Positions 25,842 to 35,503 are shown, counted from the stretch's first letter. The stretch: 64,000 nucleotides of DNA from Microbacterium karelineae (GCF_009745985.1 NZ_WFIX01000032.1:62001-126000), one strand, 5' to 3'. Made by a program: numbers and translations. The notes: a model not told the origin generated them from the sequence alone.

Positions 25842-25855
25842 TGGGAGCGCTCCCA
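25842..25855. promoter_or_regulatory. LacI-type operator 2
   Basis: TGGGAGCGCTCCCA, a perfect 14-base palindrome, 33 bases centre-to-centre from operator 1 (about three helical turns) and just downstream of the -10 box. This spacing suits cooperative or looping repression. Confidence 0.85.
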
Positions 25856-25891
25856 TGCTGTCCCACCACCCACCACGAAGGAGTGGACACC

Positions 25892-27208
25892 GTGTCAACA
25901 CGTGCCCTGCGCAAGACGGCCGTCGGCATCGCCGCGACGGCAGCCGGAGCCCTCGCTCTCGCCGGCTGCTCCCCAGCCGCCGACGGATCGGACGGATCCG
26001 GATCCGGATCCGACGAGGACATCACCCTCACCATCACCACCTTCGGAACCTTCGGCTACGACGGACTGTACGAGGAGTACGAGGCCGCGAATCCGAACGT
26101 GACGATCGAGGCCACGAACATCGACACGGGCGGAAACGCCCGCACCGACCTGTTCACCAAGCTGGCGGCCGGCTCGGGCGCCTCCGACATCGTCGCGATC
26201 GAGGAAGGGTGGATCGGCGCCGTGATGGAGGTCTCGACCGAGTTCGTCGACCTCACCGAGCACGGCATCGCCGATCGGAAGGACGACTGGGTGCCGTGGA
26301 AGTACGACGGCGCGACCGACCCCGACGGCCGCGTGATCGGCTACGGAACCGACGTGGGGCCGGCGGGCATCTGCTACAACAAGCCCGCCTTCGAGGCCGC
26401 GGGCCTGCCGACGGATCGCGACGAGGTCGCGGAGCTGCTCGAGGGCGATTGGGCACACTACTTCGAGGTCGGACAGCAGTACACCGACGCGAGCGACAAG
26501 GCCTGGTTCGACCAGTCGGGCTTCGTCTGGAACTCGATGGTGAACCAGCTCGCCGAGGGGTACTACACCGCGGACGGCGAGCTCAACATCGACGGCAACA
26601 GCGAGCTCCGCGAGCGCTTCGACCTGCTCGCCGCGGCGGTCGAGGGCGGCCAGTCGGCCGCGCAGACCGAGTGGGACTGGAACGGGGGCAGGTCGTTCGT
26701 CGACGGCACCTTCGCCACCTACGTCTGCCCGGGCTGGATGCTCGGCGTCGTGCAGGGCCAGATCGAGGCAGGCGGCGGCGACGCCGACACCGGCTGGGAC
26801 TTCGCCGATGTGTTCCCCGGCGGAGCCGGCAACTGGGGCGGCGCCTGGCTGTCCATCCCCGAGAGCAGCATGCACAAGGAGGCGGCGGCCGAGCTCGCAG
26901 ACTGGCTGACGCAGCCCGAGCAGCAGGTGAAGCAGGCGACGGCCGCTGGCAACTTCCCATCGACCGTCGAGGCACAGGAGACGCTCGCCGCCGATGCGAC
27001 GCCGAACGAGTTCTTCGGCGGGGCGCCGACGGGGGCGATCCTCGCCGAGCGCGCCAAGGGCGTGCAGGCGCAGTTCAAGGGCCCGGACGACTCGGTGATC
27101 CAGGAGAACGTGTTCGGCCCGGCGCTCGACAAGCTCGACCGCGGTGAGGCCGACGCCGACGAGGCGTGGGACGAGGCGCTGGGCCTCCTCGGCGACCTCG
27201 TCGAGTGA
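25892..27208 (+). CDS. Sugar ABC importer substrate-binding lipoprotein (beta-glucoside)
   Basis: 438 residues from GTG 25892, with GAAGGAG eight bases upstream. The signal peptide is RALRKTAVGIAATAAGALAL followed by the lipobox AGCS. A GSGSGSDED linker leads into the family-1 extracellular solute-binding fold: ITTFGTFGYDGLYEEYEAAN, DLFTKLAAGSGASDIVAIEE and AEWLTQPEQQ-like segments near the end (LADWLTQPEQQVKQ). It delivers a sugar, presumably a beta-glucoside or cellobiose-type sugar given the GH1 enzyme downstream, to the MalF/MalG-like permeases. No ATPase gene is in the operon, so a shared MsiK-type ATPase elsewhere is expected. Confidence 0.88.
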   Translation: MSTRALRKTAVGIAATAAGALALAGCSPAADGSDGSGSGSDEDITLTITTFGTFGYDGLYEEYEAANPNVTIEATNIDTGGNARTDLFTKLAAGSGASDIVAIEEGWIGAVMEVSTEFVDLTEHGIADRKDDWVPWKYDGATDPDGRVIGYGTDVGPAGICYNKPAFEAAGLPTDRDEVAELLEGDWAHYFEVGQQYTDASDKAWFDQSGFVWNSMVNQLAEGYYTADGELNIDGNSELRERFDLLAAAVEGGQSAAQTEWDWNGGRSFVDGTFATYVCPGWMLGVVQGQIEAGGGDADTGWDFADVFPGGAGNWGGAWLSIPESSMHKEAAAELADWLTQPEQQVKQATAAGNFPSTVEAQETLAADATPNEFFGGAPTGAILAERAKGVQAQFKGPDDSVIQENVFGPALDKLDRGEADADEAWDEALGLLGDLVE

Positions 27209-27221
27209 CTGCACGCTGACC

Positions 27222-27254
27222 CGGTGCGCGCCGGGACCATCCCGGCGCGCACCG
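27222..27254. terminator. Strong intra-operon hairpin between binding protein and permease genes
   Basis: CGGTGCGCGCCGGG (27222-27235) pairs perfectly with CCCGGCGCGCACCG (27241-27254) across a five-base loop. There is no T-tract. Its position suggests partial termination or protection of the upstream mRNA 3' end, giving more binding protein than permease. Confidence 0.75.
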
Positions 27255-27291
27255 CGTCCCGCCCCTTCGGAGACACGAGGATCCACCCGAC

Positions 27292-28320
27292 ATGACCATG
27301 ACCGACGCACCGGCGCCGCCGTCCGCGGCTCCCGCACCGCCGCCCGAGCCACCGCGCCGCACCTTCCGCCAGCGCCTCTCGCGATTCGACCTCAAGGCGT
27401 CGCCGTACTTCTACGTCTCGCCGTTCTTCCTCCTGTTCGCGCTCGTCGGGCTGTTCCCGCTCGGCTACACCGTCTGGGTGTCGCTGCACGAGTGGGACCT
27501 GCTGAAGGGGCGGGGTGAGTTCGTCGGCCTCGGCAACTTCGCCGAGATCCTGGCGGACGGGATGTTCTGGAACTCGCTCGGCAACACGCTCAGCATCTTC
27601 GTGATGTCCGCCGTCCCCCAGCTCGTCGTCGCGCTCGTCGTCGCCTACCTGCTCGATCAGGGGCTGCGCGCCGCGACCTTCTGGCGGATGGGCGCCCTCG
27701 TGCCGTTCATCGTCACGCCCGTCGCCGTCGCCCTCATCTTCTCGAGCATCTTCGGCGAGGCCGATGGTCTCGCGAACAACCTGCTGAACCTCATCGGCAT
27801 CTCCGACCTCGACTGGAAGCACGACACCTTCCTCAGCCACGTCGCGGTCGCGACCATGGTCAACTTCCGCTGGACCGGATACAACGCCCTCATCCTCCTC
27901 GCGGCCATGCAGGCCGTGCCGCGAGACCTCTACGAGTCGGCCGCGCTCGACGGGGCGGGCAGCATCCGCCGCTTCTTCTCGATCACGATCCCCACGATCC
28001 GCCCGACGCTGATCTTCGTGATCATCACCGCCACGATCGGCGGGCTGCAGATCTTCGCCGAGCCGAAGCTGTTCGACGCGTCGAGCGCCGGCGGAATCGG
28101 CGGATCCGATCGACAGTTCCAGACGACCGTCCTGTTCCTCTGGGAGCTCGCATTCTTCCGCCGCGACTTCGGCGAGGCCGCAGCCGTCGCGTGGCTGCTG
28201 TTCCTGCTCATCGTCGGCATCGGGCTCATCAACTTCCTCATCTCGCGCCGCATCGCCACGGGCGCGTCACCGAAGCCGAACCGTCAGACCCGCCGCGCGA
28301 CGAAGGGAACCCGTCGATGA
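27292..28320 (+). CDS. Sugar ABC importer permease, MalF type
   Basis: 342 residues. A proline-rich cytoplasmic N-terminus (APPSAAPAPPPEPPRR) is followed by about six helices. The EAA loop that docks the ATPase is YESAALDGAGSIRRFFSITIP. SPFFLLFALVGLFPLGYTVW and the DWKHDTF periplasmic part match the cellobiose/beta-glucoside CebF class. The following permease starts in an ATGA overlap. Confidence 0.9.
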   Translation: MTMTDAPAPPSAAPAPPPEPPRRTFRQRLSRFDLKASPYFYVSPFFLLFALVGLFPLGYTVWVSLHEWDLLKGRGEFVGLGNFAEILADGMFWNSLGNTLSIFVMSAVPQLVVALVVAYLLDQGLRAATFWRMGALVPFIVTPVAVALIFSSIFGEADGLANNLLNLIGISDLDWKHDTFLSHVAVATMVNFRWTGYNALILLAAMQAVPRDLYESAALDGAGSIRRFFSITIPTIRPTLIFVIITATIGGLQIFAEPKLFDASSAGGIGGSDRQFQTTVLFLWELAFFRRDFGEAAAVAWLLFLLIVGIGLINFLISRRIATGASPKPNRQTRRATKGTRR

Positions 28321-29234
28321 CCGCCCACACCGCAGGCGCCACGAAGGCGATCGTCATGGGGGACACCGCGGCCGACACGCGCCCGCCCCGCCGACGCGCG
28401 AAGGGCGGCCTCGCGGGGATCGGCAGTCGGCCGGGCTTCCTCGTCTACGGTCTGCTCGCCGCCTTCCTGCTCGGCAGCACCTACCCGCTGTGGTGGTCAT
28501 TCGTCGTCGGCAGCGGCACGAACGCGACCCGCGGCGAGACCTTCCCGCTCGTCCCCGGCGGCAACTTCCTCGACAACGCGGCGCGCGTGTTCGACGCGAT
28601 CCCCTTCTGGCTCGCCCTCGGCAACTCCGTCGTCATCTCGTCGATCATCACCGTGTCGGTCGTGTCGTTCTCGACGCTCGCCGGATACGCGTTCGCGAAG
28701 CTGCGGTTCCGCGGCCGCGACGGGCTCATGGTGTTCGTGATCGCCACGATGGCGATCCCGACCCAGCTCGGCGTGATCCCGCTGTTCATGGTCATGCGCC
28801 AGTTCGGCTGGACGGGCACGATCGGCGCCGTGATCGTGCCGACCCTCGTGACGGCATTCGGCGTCTTCTTCATGCGTCAGTACCTCGTCGACGTGATCCC
28901 CGACGAGCTGATCGAGGCCGCCCGCGTCGACGGCGCGAACCAGTTCCGCACCTTCCTGACGGTCGGGCTGCCGGCCGCGCGACCCGCCACGGCGATCCTC
29001 GGTCTGTTCACGTTCATGACGGCGTGGACCGACTTCCTCTGGCCGATGATCGTGCTCAGCCCGCAGAACCCCACCCTGCAGACGGCGCTGAGCCAGCTGC
29101 AGTCGGGGTACTACGTCGACTACTCGGTCGTGCTCACCGGCGCCGTGATGGCGACGATCCCTCTGCTGATCCTGTTCGTCGTCGCCGGCCGGCAGCTGAT
29201 CAGCGGCATCATGGCTGGTGCGGTCAAGGGCTGA
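28317..29234 (+). CDS. Sugar ABC importer permease, MalG type
   Basis: 305 residues; the first 40 are a charged cytoplasmic leader. The EAA loop is LIEAARVDGANQFRTFLTVGL and the conserved end is LLILFVVAGRQLISGIMAGAVKG. TPTQ-like and ARPATAILGLFTFMTAWTDFLWP segments are typical. It pairs with the upstream MalF-type protein. Confidence 0.92.
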   Translation: MTAHTAGATKAIVMGDTAADTRPPRRRAKGGLAGIGSRPGFLVYGLLAAFLLGSTYPLWWSFVVGSGTNATRGETFPLVPGGNFLDNAARVFDAIPFWLALGNSVVISSIITVSVVSFSTLAGYAFAKLRFRGRDGLMVFVIATMAIPTQLGVIPLFMVMRQFGWTGTIGAVIVPTLVTAFGVFFMRQYLVDVIPDELIEAARVDGANQFRTFLTVGLPAARPATAILGLFTFMTAWTDFLWPMIVLSPQNPTLQTALSQLQSGYYVDYSVVLTGAVMATIPLLILFVVAGRQLISGIMAGAVKG

Positions 29235-29305
29235 ACGCCCTCCACCATCTGTTCCTCGGCGTCGGGGGGATCCCTCGCGCCGTCGCAGCACTCAGAAAGG
29301 CACTC

Positions 29306-30715
29306 ATGACCCGCTCGTTCCCCGACGACTTCCTCTTCGGAGCCGCCACCGCCGCCTACCAGATCGAGGGCGCCGCGTTCGAGGACGGACGCACCGCCAG
29401 CATCTGGGACGCGTTCGCGCGCGTCCCCGGCGCCGTGATCGACGCGGACAACGGCGATGTCGCGTGCGACCACTATCACCGCTCCGGCGACGACATCGCC
29501 CTCATGAAGGACCTCGGGATCCAGAGCTACCGGTTCTCGACGTCGTGGTCGCGCGTGCGGCCCGACGGCGGCGCCATCAACCAGCGGGGCATCGACTTCT
29601 ACTCGCGCCTCGTCGACCAGCTCCTCGCGGCCGACATACTGCCGTGGCTGACCCTCTACCACTGGGACATGCCGCAGGCGCTCGAGGAGAAGGGCGGCTG
29701 GACATCGCGCGACACGGTCGAGCGATTCGTCGAGTACGCCGCCACGATGCACGACGCGCTCGGCGACCGCGTCGACATCTGGACCACGCTCAACGAGCCG
29801 TGGTGTTCGTCGTTCCTCTCGTACACGGCCGGCGTCCACGCGCCGGGTCGCCAGAGCGTCCGCGACGGACTGCTCGCATCGCATCACCTCCTCCTCGCGC
29901 ACGGGGAGACAGTGCGCGAGCTGCGCTCCCGCGACGCGGACCTCGACCTGGGTCTGACGCTCAACCTCACGGTCGCGGACGCCGCGGATCCGGACAGCGC
30001 CGCCGACCGTGACGCCGCCCGCCGCATCGACGGACAGTTCAACCGATGGTTCCTCGACCCCGTCTTCCGCGGATCCTTCCCCGCCGACGTCGTCGAGGAC
30101 ATCCGACGGGTCGACGACGCGGCCGTCGCCGAGTTCCTCGATGCGGTGCGCCCCGGCGACCTCGAGACGATCTCGCAGCCGCTCGACTTCCTCGGCGTGA
30201 ACTACTACCACGGCGAGCTCGTCGGGGGCGAGCCCGCGGCCGACGCGCCATCGGACGGGCACGCCGACACCCAGCGGCCGACGCGCTCCCCCTACCCTTC
30301 GCACGAGGGGATCCACTGGCACGATCGCGGCCTCGACCGCACCGGCATGGCGTGGGAGGTGCAGCCCGAGGGCCTCACGCGGCTGCTTGAGCGCGTCGCC
30401 GCCGACTACGACGTCCCGCCGCTCTTCGTCACCGAGAACGGCGCGGCATACGACGACGAGCTCGTGGACGGATCCGTCGACGACGCCGAGCGCACCGCGT
30501 TCGTGCGCGCCCACATCGCAGCCGTCGCCGACGCGATCGACCACGGTGTCGACGTGCGCGGCTACTTCTACTGGTCGCTCCTCGACAACTTCGAATGGGC
30601 ATGGGGCTACGACAAGCGGTTCGGGATCGTGCGCGTCGACTACGACACGCAGGAGCGCACCGTGAAGCGCAGCGGCCGGGAGTACGCGCAGATCATCGCG
30701 GCGCGCGCCGTGTGA
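29306..30715 (+). CDS. GH1 beta-glucosidase
   Basis: 469 residues from ATG 29306, with AGAAAGG upstream. Family-1 signature at the start: FLFGAATAAYQIEGAAFEDGR. The acid/base is Glu164 in TTLNEPWCSS and the nucleophile Glu377 in PLFVTENGAAY. FEWAWGYDKRFGIVRVDY near the C-terminus holds the aglycone-site Trp/Glu. There is no signal peptide, so it acts in the cytosol on sugar brought in by the preceding ABC importer. The gene lies 71 bases after the MalG-type permease. Confidence 0.94.
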   Translation: MTRSFPDDFLFGAATAAYQIEGAAFEDGRTASIWDAFARVPGAVIDADNGDVACDHYHRSGDDIALMKDLGIQSYRFSTSWSRVRPDGGAINQRGIDFYSRLVDQLLAADILPWLTLYHWDMPQALEEKGGWTSRDTVERFVEYAATMHDALGDRVDIWTTLNEPWCSSFLSYTAGVHAPGRQSVRDGLLASHHLLLAHGETVRELRSRDADLDLGLTLNLTVADAADPDSAADRDAARRIDGQFNRWFLDPVFRGSFPADVVEDIRRVDDAAVAEFLDAVRPGDLETISQPLDFLGVNYYHGELVGGEPAADAPSDGHADTQRPTRSPYPSHEGIHWHDRGLDRTGMAWEVQPEGLTRLLERVAADYDVPPLFVTENGAAYDDELVDGSVDDAERTAFVRAHIAAVADAIDHGVDVRGYFYWSLLDNFEWAWGYDKRFGIVRVDYDTQERTVKRSGREYAQIIAARAV

Positions 30716-30744
30716 ATCTTCCCGCCGGAGGGGCGAGAAGATTC
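30714..30744. terminator. Hairpin after the GH1 gene
   Basis: GAATCTT (30714-30720) pairs with AAGATTC (30738-30744), with CCCGCC partly pairing GGCG inside. It starts at the GH1 stop codon. Confidence 0.55.
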
Positions 30745-30792
30745 CCTGTGTCGATGGCGGATCCGGCTTCGCCGTCCGCGTGGGACCCATCT

Positions 30793-30823
30793 GAGGGGCG
30801 TCGGCGGCACGTCGACGCCCCTC
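30793..30823. terminator. Second hairpin between GH1 and lacI-type genes
   Basis: GAGGGGCGTCG (30793-30803) pairs perfectly with CGACGCCCCTC (30813-30823) over a nine-base loop. Together with the first hairpin it should separate the transport operon from the regulator gene. Confidence 0.7.
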
Positions 30824-30881
30824 GGTGTCCCTGTGCGGCCGTGGTGCGGGAAGATGGATCCACGGCGCGAAGGAGTGCGAG

Positions 30882-31895
30882 ATGGACAGGACGACGGACG
30901 CGGGAGCCGCGACCCTCGAGCAGGTCGCCGAGCGCGCCGGTGTGTCGCGGTCGACGGTGTCGCGCGTCGTAAACGGCGGCGCCCGCGTGAGCCCTGACGC
31001 GCTCGCCGCGGTCGAGAAGGCGATCGCCGAGCTGGACTACGTGCCGAACCGCGCCGCGCGGTCGCTCGCCTCGCGCCAGACGCACGCTGTCGCCCTGGTC
31101 GTCCCCGAGGACACGACCCGCTTCTTCGGAGACCCGTACTTCGCGTCGATCGTCGCGGGCATCAACGACCGCATCTCGCCGTCGCCCTACATGCTGGGCC
31201 TGTTCATCGCGTCGGGCGACCCCGACGACAAGGCGACGAGCTTCGTCTCGTCGGGCAGCGTCGACGGCGCGCTCATCGTGTCGCACCACACGAGCGACGA
31301 GTACGTCCGGCGCATCGCCCGCTCGACCCCCGTCGTCTACGGCGGGCGCCCGATCGGCGTGACGCCCGACGACTACTGGGTCGACGTCGACAACGTCGCG
31401 GGCGGACGGCTCGCGACGCGGCACCTCCTCGACCGTGGGCGGCGGCGGGCCGCGATCATCACGGGGCCGCCCAATATGCTCGCGGGCGTCGACCGCCTGC
31501 GGGGGTTCCGCGAGGTGCTCGAGGAGGCGGGGCTGGAGCCCGTCGGCGTCGAGGACGGCGAGTTCTCGGCCGCGGGGGCGGCGAAGGCGATGGAGCGGAT
31601 CCTCGCGAGCGGTGCGCGACCCGACGCGGTCTTCATCGCGAGCGACCTCATGGCGCGCGGCGCGCTGAGCGTGCTCGGCCGCGCCGGGATCCGCGTGCCC
31701 GACGACATCGCGATCGTCGGATTCGACGACTCGCCCGTCGCATCGAACGTCGTGCCGCCGCTCACGACGGTGCGGCAGCCGTCGCGCGACCAGGGAGCCG
31801 CGATGGCTGACGTGCTGCTGCGCCGGCTCGGCGGTGAGGATCCGCCGCGCGAGAACCTGCTCCCGCTCGAGCTGGTCGTCCGCGAGAGCGCTTAG
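30882..31895 (+). CDS. LacI-family transcriptional regulator
   Basis: 337 residues from ATG 30882, with AAGGAG at 30870-30875. The helix-turn-helix is TLEQVAERAGVSRSTVSRVV (residues 10-29), then VPNRAARSLASRQT hinge sequence and a periplasmic-binding-protein-like sensor domain ending in DIAIVGFDDSPVASNVVPPL. It lies directly after the GH1 gene and is the natural binder of the two TGGGAGCGCTCCCA-type sites before the operon; a beta-glucoside or its hydrolysis product would be the inducer (inference). Confidence 0.9.
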   Translation: MDRTTDAGAATLEQVAERAGVSRSTVSRVVNGGARVSPDALAAVEKAIAELDYVPNRAARSLASRQTHAVALVVPEDTTRFFGDPYFASIVAGINDRISPSPYMLGLFIASGDPDDKATSFVSSGSVDGALIVSHHTSDEYVRRIARSTPVVYGGRPIGVTPDDYWVDVDNVAGGRLATRHLLDRGRRRAAIITGPPNMLAGVDRLRGFREVLEEAGLEPVGVEDGEFSAAGAAKAMERILASGARPDAVFIASDLMARGALSVLGRAGIRVPDDIAIVGFDDSPVASNVVPPLTTVRQPSRDQGAAMADVLLRRLGGEDPPRENLLPLELVVRESA

Positions 31896-31907
31896 GCGGC
31901 GCCCGGC

Positions 31908-33260
31908 TCAGTTCTCCGGGTCGCCGCCGAGCTGGCCGACGGCGGGGATCGGGCCGCCGTCGTCGGCGCCGGATCCGCGCAGCCGCGCGATGAGGTTGCC
32001 CACGTGGTAGATCACGAGCGCCGCGACCGTGCCGAGCACGATGCCGCCGAACTCGAACGCCTCGATCTGCATCGTGAACCCGGCGATGCCGATCACGAGC
32101 GCGACGGCCGCTGTGTACTGATTGACGGGACGCGAGAAGTCGACGCGATTGTCGACCCAGATCTTGATGCCGATGATCCCGATCAGGCCGTACAGGGCCG
32201 TCGTGACGCCGCCGAGCACGCCCGGCGGGATCGAGTTGAACACGGCGCCCACCTTCGGTGAGAACGCGAGCAGGATCGCGGCGACGCCGGCGACCCAGTA
32301 CACGGCCGTCGAGTACACGCGCGTCGCCGCCATGACGCCGATGTTCTCGCCGTAGGTCGTCGTACCGGATCCGCCGCCCGCGCCGGCGAGCGTCGTCGCG
32401 AGGCCGTCGGCGATGAGCGCGCGGCCCGTGTAGCGGTTGACGTCGGATGAGGTCATCGTCGCGACGCCGCGCACGTGTCCGACGTTCTCGGCGACGAGGA
32501 CGAGCACGACTGGCAGGAACATGGCGAGCGTCGACCAGGTGCCGGGTGAGGCGAAGTCGGGCACGTGGAACTCGGGCAGACCGATCCACGACGCCTCGCT
32601 GATCGCTTCGGCGGGCGTGAGGCCCGTCACGGCGTTCGGCACGCCGAAGGCTCCCGTCGCGGCGCCGTAGACATAACCGACGATCACGCCGAGGAAGATC
32701 GAGATCCGTCCGAGGAATCCCTTGAACAGCACGGCGAACAGGATCGTCGCGGCGAGGGTGATCGTCGCGGCGGTCGGGTCCACCTGGTAATTGCTCCACG
32801 CCGTCGGCGCGAGGTTGAAGCCGATGAGGGCGACGATCGCGCCCGCCACGACCGGCGGCATGAGGGCGTCGACCCACGTGAGGCCCGCGACCTGCACGAC
32901 GACGCCGACGATCGCGAGCAGGACGCCCACGGCGACGACGCCCGCGAGGGCGGATCCGATCGCTCCCGACGCCGTTGCGGCCGTGATCGGCGCGATGAAG
33001 GCGAACGAGGATCCGAGGTAGCTCGGCAGGCGGTTGCCCGTGATGATGAGGAAGAGGATGGTGCCGATGCCGGAGAACAGCAGCGTCGTCGGCACAGGGA
33101 ACCCCGTCAGGGTCGGCACGAGGAACGTGGCGCCGAACATCGCTACGACGTGCTGCACGCCCATCGTGATCGTGGCGGGCCAGTTCAGGCGCTCACCGGG
33201 CGAGACGACCGAGCCGGGCGCGACATCGCGCCCGTTGCCGTGCAGAGTCCAACCGAACAT
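31908..33260 (-). CDS. NCS2-family uracil/xanthine permease
   Basis: 450 residues, about 14 membrane segments, UraA/PbuX fold. Substrate-site motifs are present: LVAENVGHVRGVA, and GTTTYGENIGVMAATRVYST with the second Glu. The N-terminal region MGVQHVVAMFGATFLVPTLTG is the family signature. UraA-type pattern rather than XanQ-type favours uracil, but xanthine or related bases are possible. The last 25 residues are Gly/Asp-rich and cytosolic. It is divergent from the BCCT gene. Confidence 0.87.
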   Translation of the reverse strand: MFGWTLHGNGRDVAPGSVVSPGERLNWPATITMGVQHVVAMFGATFLVPTLTGFPVPTTLLFSGIGTILFLIITGNRLPSYLGSSFAFIAPITAATASGAIGSALAGVVAVGVLLAIVGVVVQVAGLTWVDALMPPVVAGAIVALIGFNLAPTAWSNYQVDPTAATITLAATILFAVLFKGFLGRISIFLGVIVGYVYGAATGAFGVPNAVTGLTPAEAISEASWIGLPEFHVPDFASPGTWSTLAMFLPVVLVLVAENVGHVRGVATMTSSDVNRYTGRALIADGLATTLAGAGGGSGTTTYGENIGVMAATRVYSTAVYWVAGVAAILLAFSPKVGAVFNSIPPGVLGGVTTALYGLIGIIGIKIWVDNRVDFSRPVNQYTAAVALVIGIAGFTMQIEAFEFGGIVLGTVAALVIYHVGNLIARLRGSGADDGGPIPAVGQLGGDPEN

Positions 33261-33466
33261 GCGGATCCTTCGTGAGGGGGTGGAGAGACCGGAGGGGGCA
33301 TGCCGGTCGGATCCACGTTAGTCGGCGCCATCTCGTCGCGCATGTCGCTGCCGATTGCGGGCAGGTAACAGGTGGGGCATCTTCGGCCGACATGCTCGCA
33401 TTGAGGACGAGATCCCGCTACGTTGTCGCCAGCTTGAACGAGGTTCGACGACGATTCAGGAGAGAC

Positions 33467-35503
33467 ATGGTCCAGCACGATGAGCCCGCGCACGATCAGC
33501 AGAAGAAGAAACCCGTGAAGAGCCTCGTCCGCGAGGTGACCCACCCGGCCCTCATCCCGGGCATCGGGGTCGAGGACACCCCGCGGAGCTTCGCGACCAA
33601 CTGGATCGTGCTCGGCGCCGCGGGCGTCGCGGTCCTCGCGGTCGTGATCTGGGGCTTCGCGAGTCCCGACGGCATCGCGAACGTCGGAGCCGCCGCCCTC
33701 GCCTGGACGACGACCCACTTCGGCTGGCTGTTCTCGGCCCTCGCCGTCATCTGCCTCGGTTTCATGGTCGTCCTCGGCTACGGCCGCACGGGCGGCGTGC
33801 GGCTCGGCTCCGACGATGAGAAGCCCGAGTTCTCGACGACGGCCTGGATCGCCATGCTGTTCTCGGCGGGCATGGGCATCGGCCTGCTGTTCTGGGGTCC
33901 GAGCGAGCCGCTCGTGTACTACGCGAACGTGCCATATGGGATCGACGCCGAGCCCGGCACGCGCGAAGCCATGATGGCCGCGCTGGCGCAGTCGATCCTG
34001 CACTGGGGGCCGCTCGCGTGGGCCTTCTACGCCCTCGTGGGCGGCGCGATCGCGTATGCCGCGTACCGACGCGGGCGCGCGCCGCTCATCTCGGCGATCC
34101 TGTACCCGATCTTCAAGGAGAGGACCGAGGGGTGGATCGGATCGGTCGTCGACATCTTCGCGATCATCGTCACGCTCTTCGGCACGGCGGTCACCCTGGG
34201 AATGGGCGCGCTGCAGGTCGCGGCGGGCGTCGAGGTCGTCTCCGGCATCGGCCCGCTCGGCAACGGCGCGCTCGTCGTCATCATCACGGTCCTCACCGCT
34301 GCCTTCGTCGTCTCGGCGGTGTCGGGCATCAAGCGCGGCATCCGCCTGCTGTCGAACATCAACATGGTGCTCGCCGGCGTCATCGGCGTGATCATCTTCG
34401 TGGCCGGACCGACGCTGTTCCTCCTCAACATCGTTCCGGGGAGCATGGCGGGCTTCTTCGGCGACCTGTGGACGATGCTCTCGCGCAACCCGGCGCAGGG
34501 AGACGAGGCGGCGGCGTTCGTCGGCGGCTGGACGAACTACTACTGGGCGTGGTGGATCTCGTGGACGCCGTTCGTCGGCATGTTCATCGCGAAGATCTCG
34601 CGCGGCCGCACGATCCGCGAGTTCGTCACCGTCGTGATCATGGTGCCGTCGCTCGTCTGCGTGCTGTGGTTCGGGATCATGGGCGGCACGACGATGCTGT
34701 ACGACGAGCAGTCGGGCGGCGGGATCACGGCGATCCGTGCGGAGAGCGGCAACGAGGGCGTGCTGTTCGCCGTCTTCGACATGATGCAGCGGGGGCTCGT
34801 GATCGGCGGCGTCGAGATCCCGATCGCCGGTGTGCTCTCGATCGCCGCGATGATCTCGATCATCCTGTTCTTCGTCACCTCGGCCGACTCGGCCGCGATC
34901 GTCATGGGATCCATGAGCCAGCGCGGCCGTCCCGAGCCCACGACGCTCGTCACGATCATGTGGGGCGTCCTGCTCGGCGCCGCGGCGCTCGCACTGCTGC
35001 TCGCGGGCGGAGAGAACGCGCTGTCGGGCCTGCAGTCGATCATGGTCGTCACGGCGCTCCCCTTCGCCGTGATCGTGCTGGGCGTGCTGATCTCGTGGGC
35101 GATGGAGCTGCGCACGGATCCGTACATGCTGCGGCAGGCGTTCGCGAAGGCGGCGATCGCGCAGGGCGTGCGCCGGGGCATCGAGGAGCACGGCGACGAC
35201 TTCGTGTTCGACGCCGCCGAGGTGAAGCCGGATCAGGGCGCGGGTGCCGGCATCGACACGGCCGCCCCCGAGCTCACCGACTGGTGGGATACGGCGACGG
35301 GGCAGATCCCCGTCGTCGAGGGCGCGGAGCCGCGCGTCGTCACGGCGGAGGACGTGACGCGCACGCTCACGCCGGGGCACATCCAGGAGCGCGGTCCAGG
35401 AGACCCGAGCCATACGGCGTCGGGTGACGCGTCGCTCACCGTGGGCGAGAACCGCCGCAGTCGTCGCCATCGTGACGAGGATGACGACGAATTCGGCGGC
35501 TGA
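33467..35503 (+). CDS. BCCT-family betaine/choline/carnitine transporter
   Basis: 678 residues from ATG 33467 (AGGAGAG upstream). Twelve helices, with the glycine-rich TM3 stretch MLFSAGMGIGLLFWGPSEPL and the TM8 tryptophan box YYWAWWISWTPFVGMFIAKISRGR. These supply the betaine aromatic site and identify the BCCT fold. A C-terminal cytosolic extension of about 120 residues, acidic and then strongly basic (RRSRRHRDEDDDE), resembles the osmosensing tail of BetP in length. It probably imports glycine betaine or ectoine with Na+ under osmotic stress. Confidence 0.9.
   Translation: MVQHDEPAHDQQKKKPVKSLVREVTHPALIPGIGVEDTPRSFATNWIVLGAAGVAVLAVVIWGFASPDGIANVGAAALAWTTTHFGWLFSALAVICLGFMVVLGYGRTGGVRLGSDDEKPEFSTTAWIAMLFSAGMGIGLLFWGPSEPLVYYANVPYGIDAEPGTREAMMAALAQSILHWGPLAWAFYALVGGAIAYAAYRRGRAPLISAILYPIFKERTEGWIGSVVDIFAIIVTLFGTAVTLGMGALQVAAGVEVVSGIGPLGNGALVVIITVLTAAFVVSAVSGIKRGIRLLSNINMVLAGVIGVIIFVAGPTLFLLNIVPGSMAGFFGDLWTMLSRNPAQGDEAAAFVGGWTNYYWAWWISWTPFVGMFIAKISRGRTIREFVTVVIMVPSLVCVLWFGIMGGTTMLYDEQSGGGITAIRAESGNEGVLFAVFDMMQRGLVIGGVEIPIAGVLSIAAMISIILFFVTSADSAAIVMGSMSQRGRPEPTTLVTIMWGVLLGAAALALLLAGGENALSGLQSIMVVTALPFAVIVLGVLISWAMELRTDPYMLRQAFAKAAIAQGVRRGIEEHGDDFVFDAAEVKPDQGAGAGIDTAAPELTDWWDTATGQIPVVEGAEPRVVTAEDVTRTLTPGHIQERGPGDPSHTASGDASLTVGENRRSRRHRDEDDDEFGG

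Noticed and set aside
33340-33395. GCATGTCG...CGACATGC inverted repeat before the BCCT gene
   Set aside because: Only eight bases with a 40-base gap; likely chance in this composition.
33185-35470. A 761-residue minus-strand open frame over the BCCT gene
   Set aside because: Shadow of the real transporter frame; low-complexity charged sequence.
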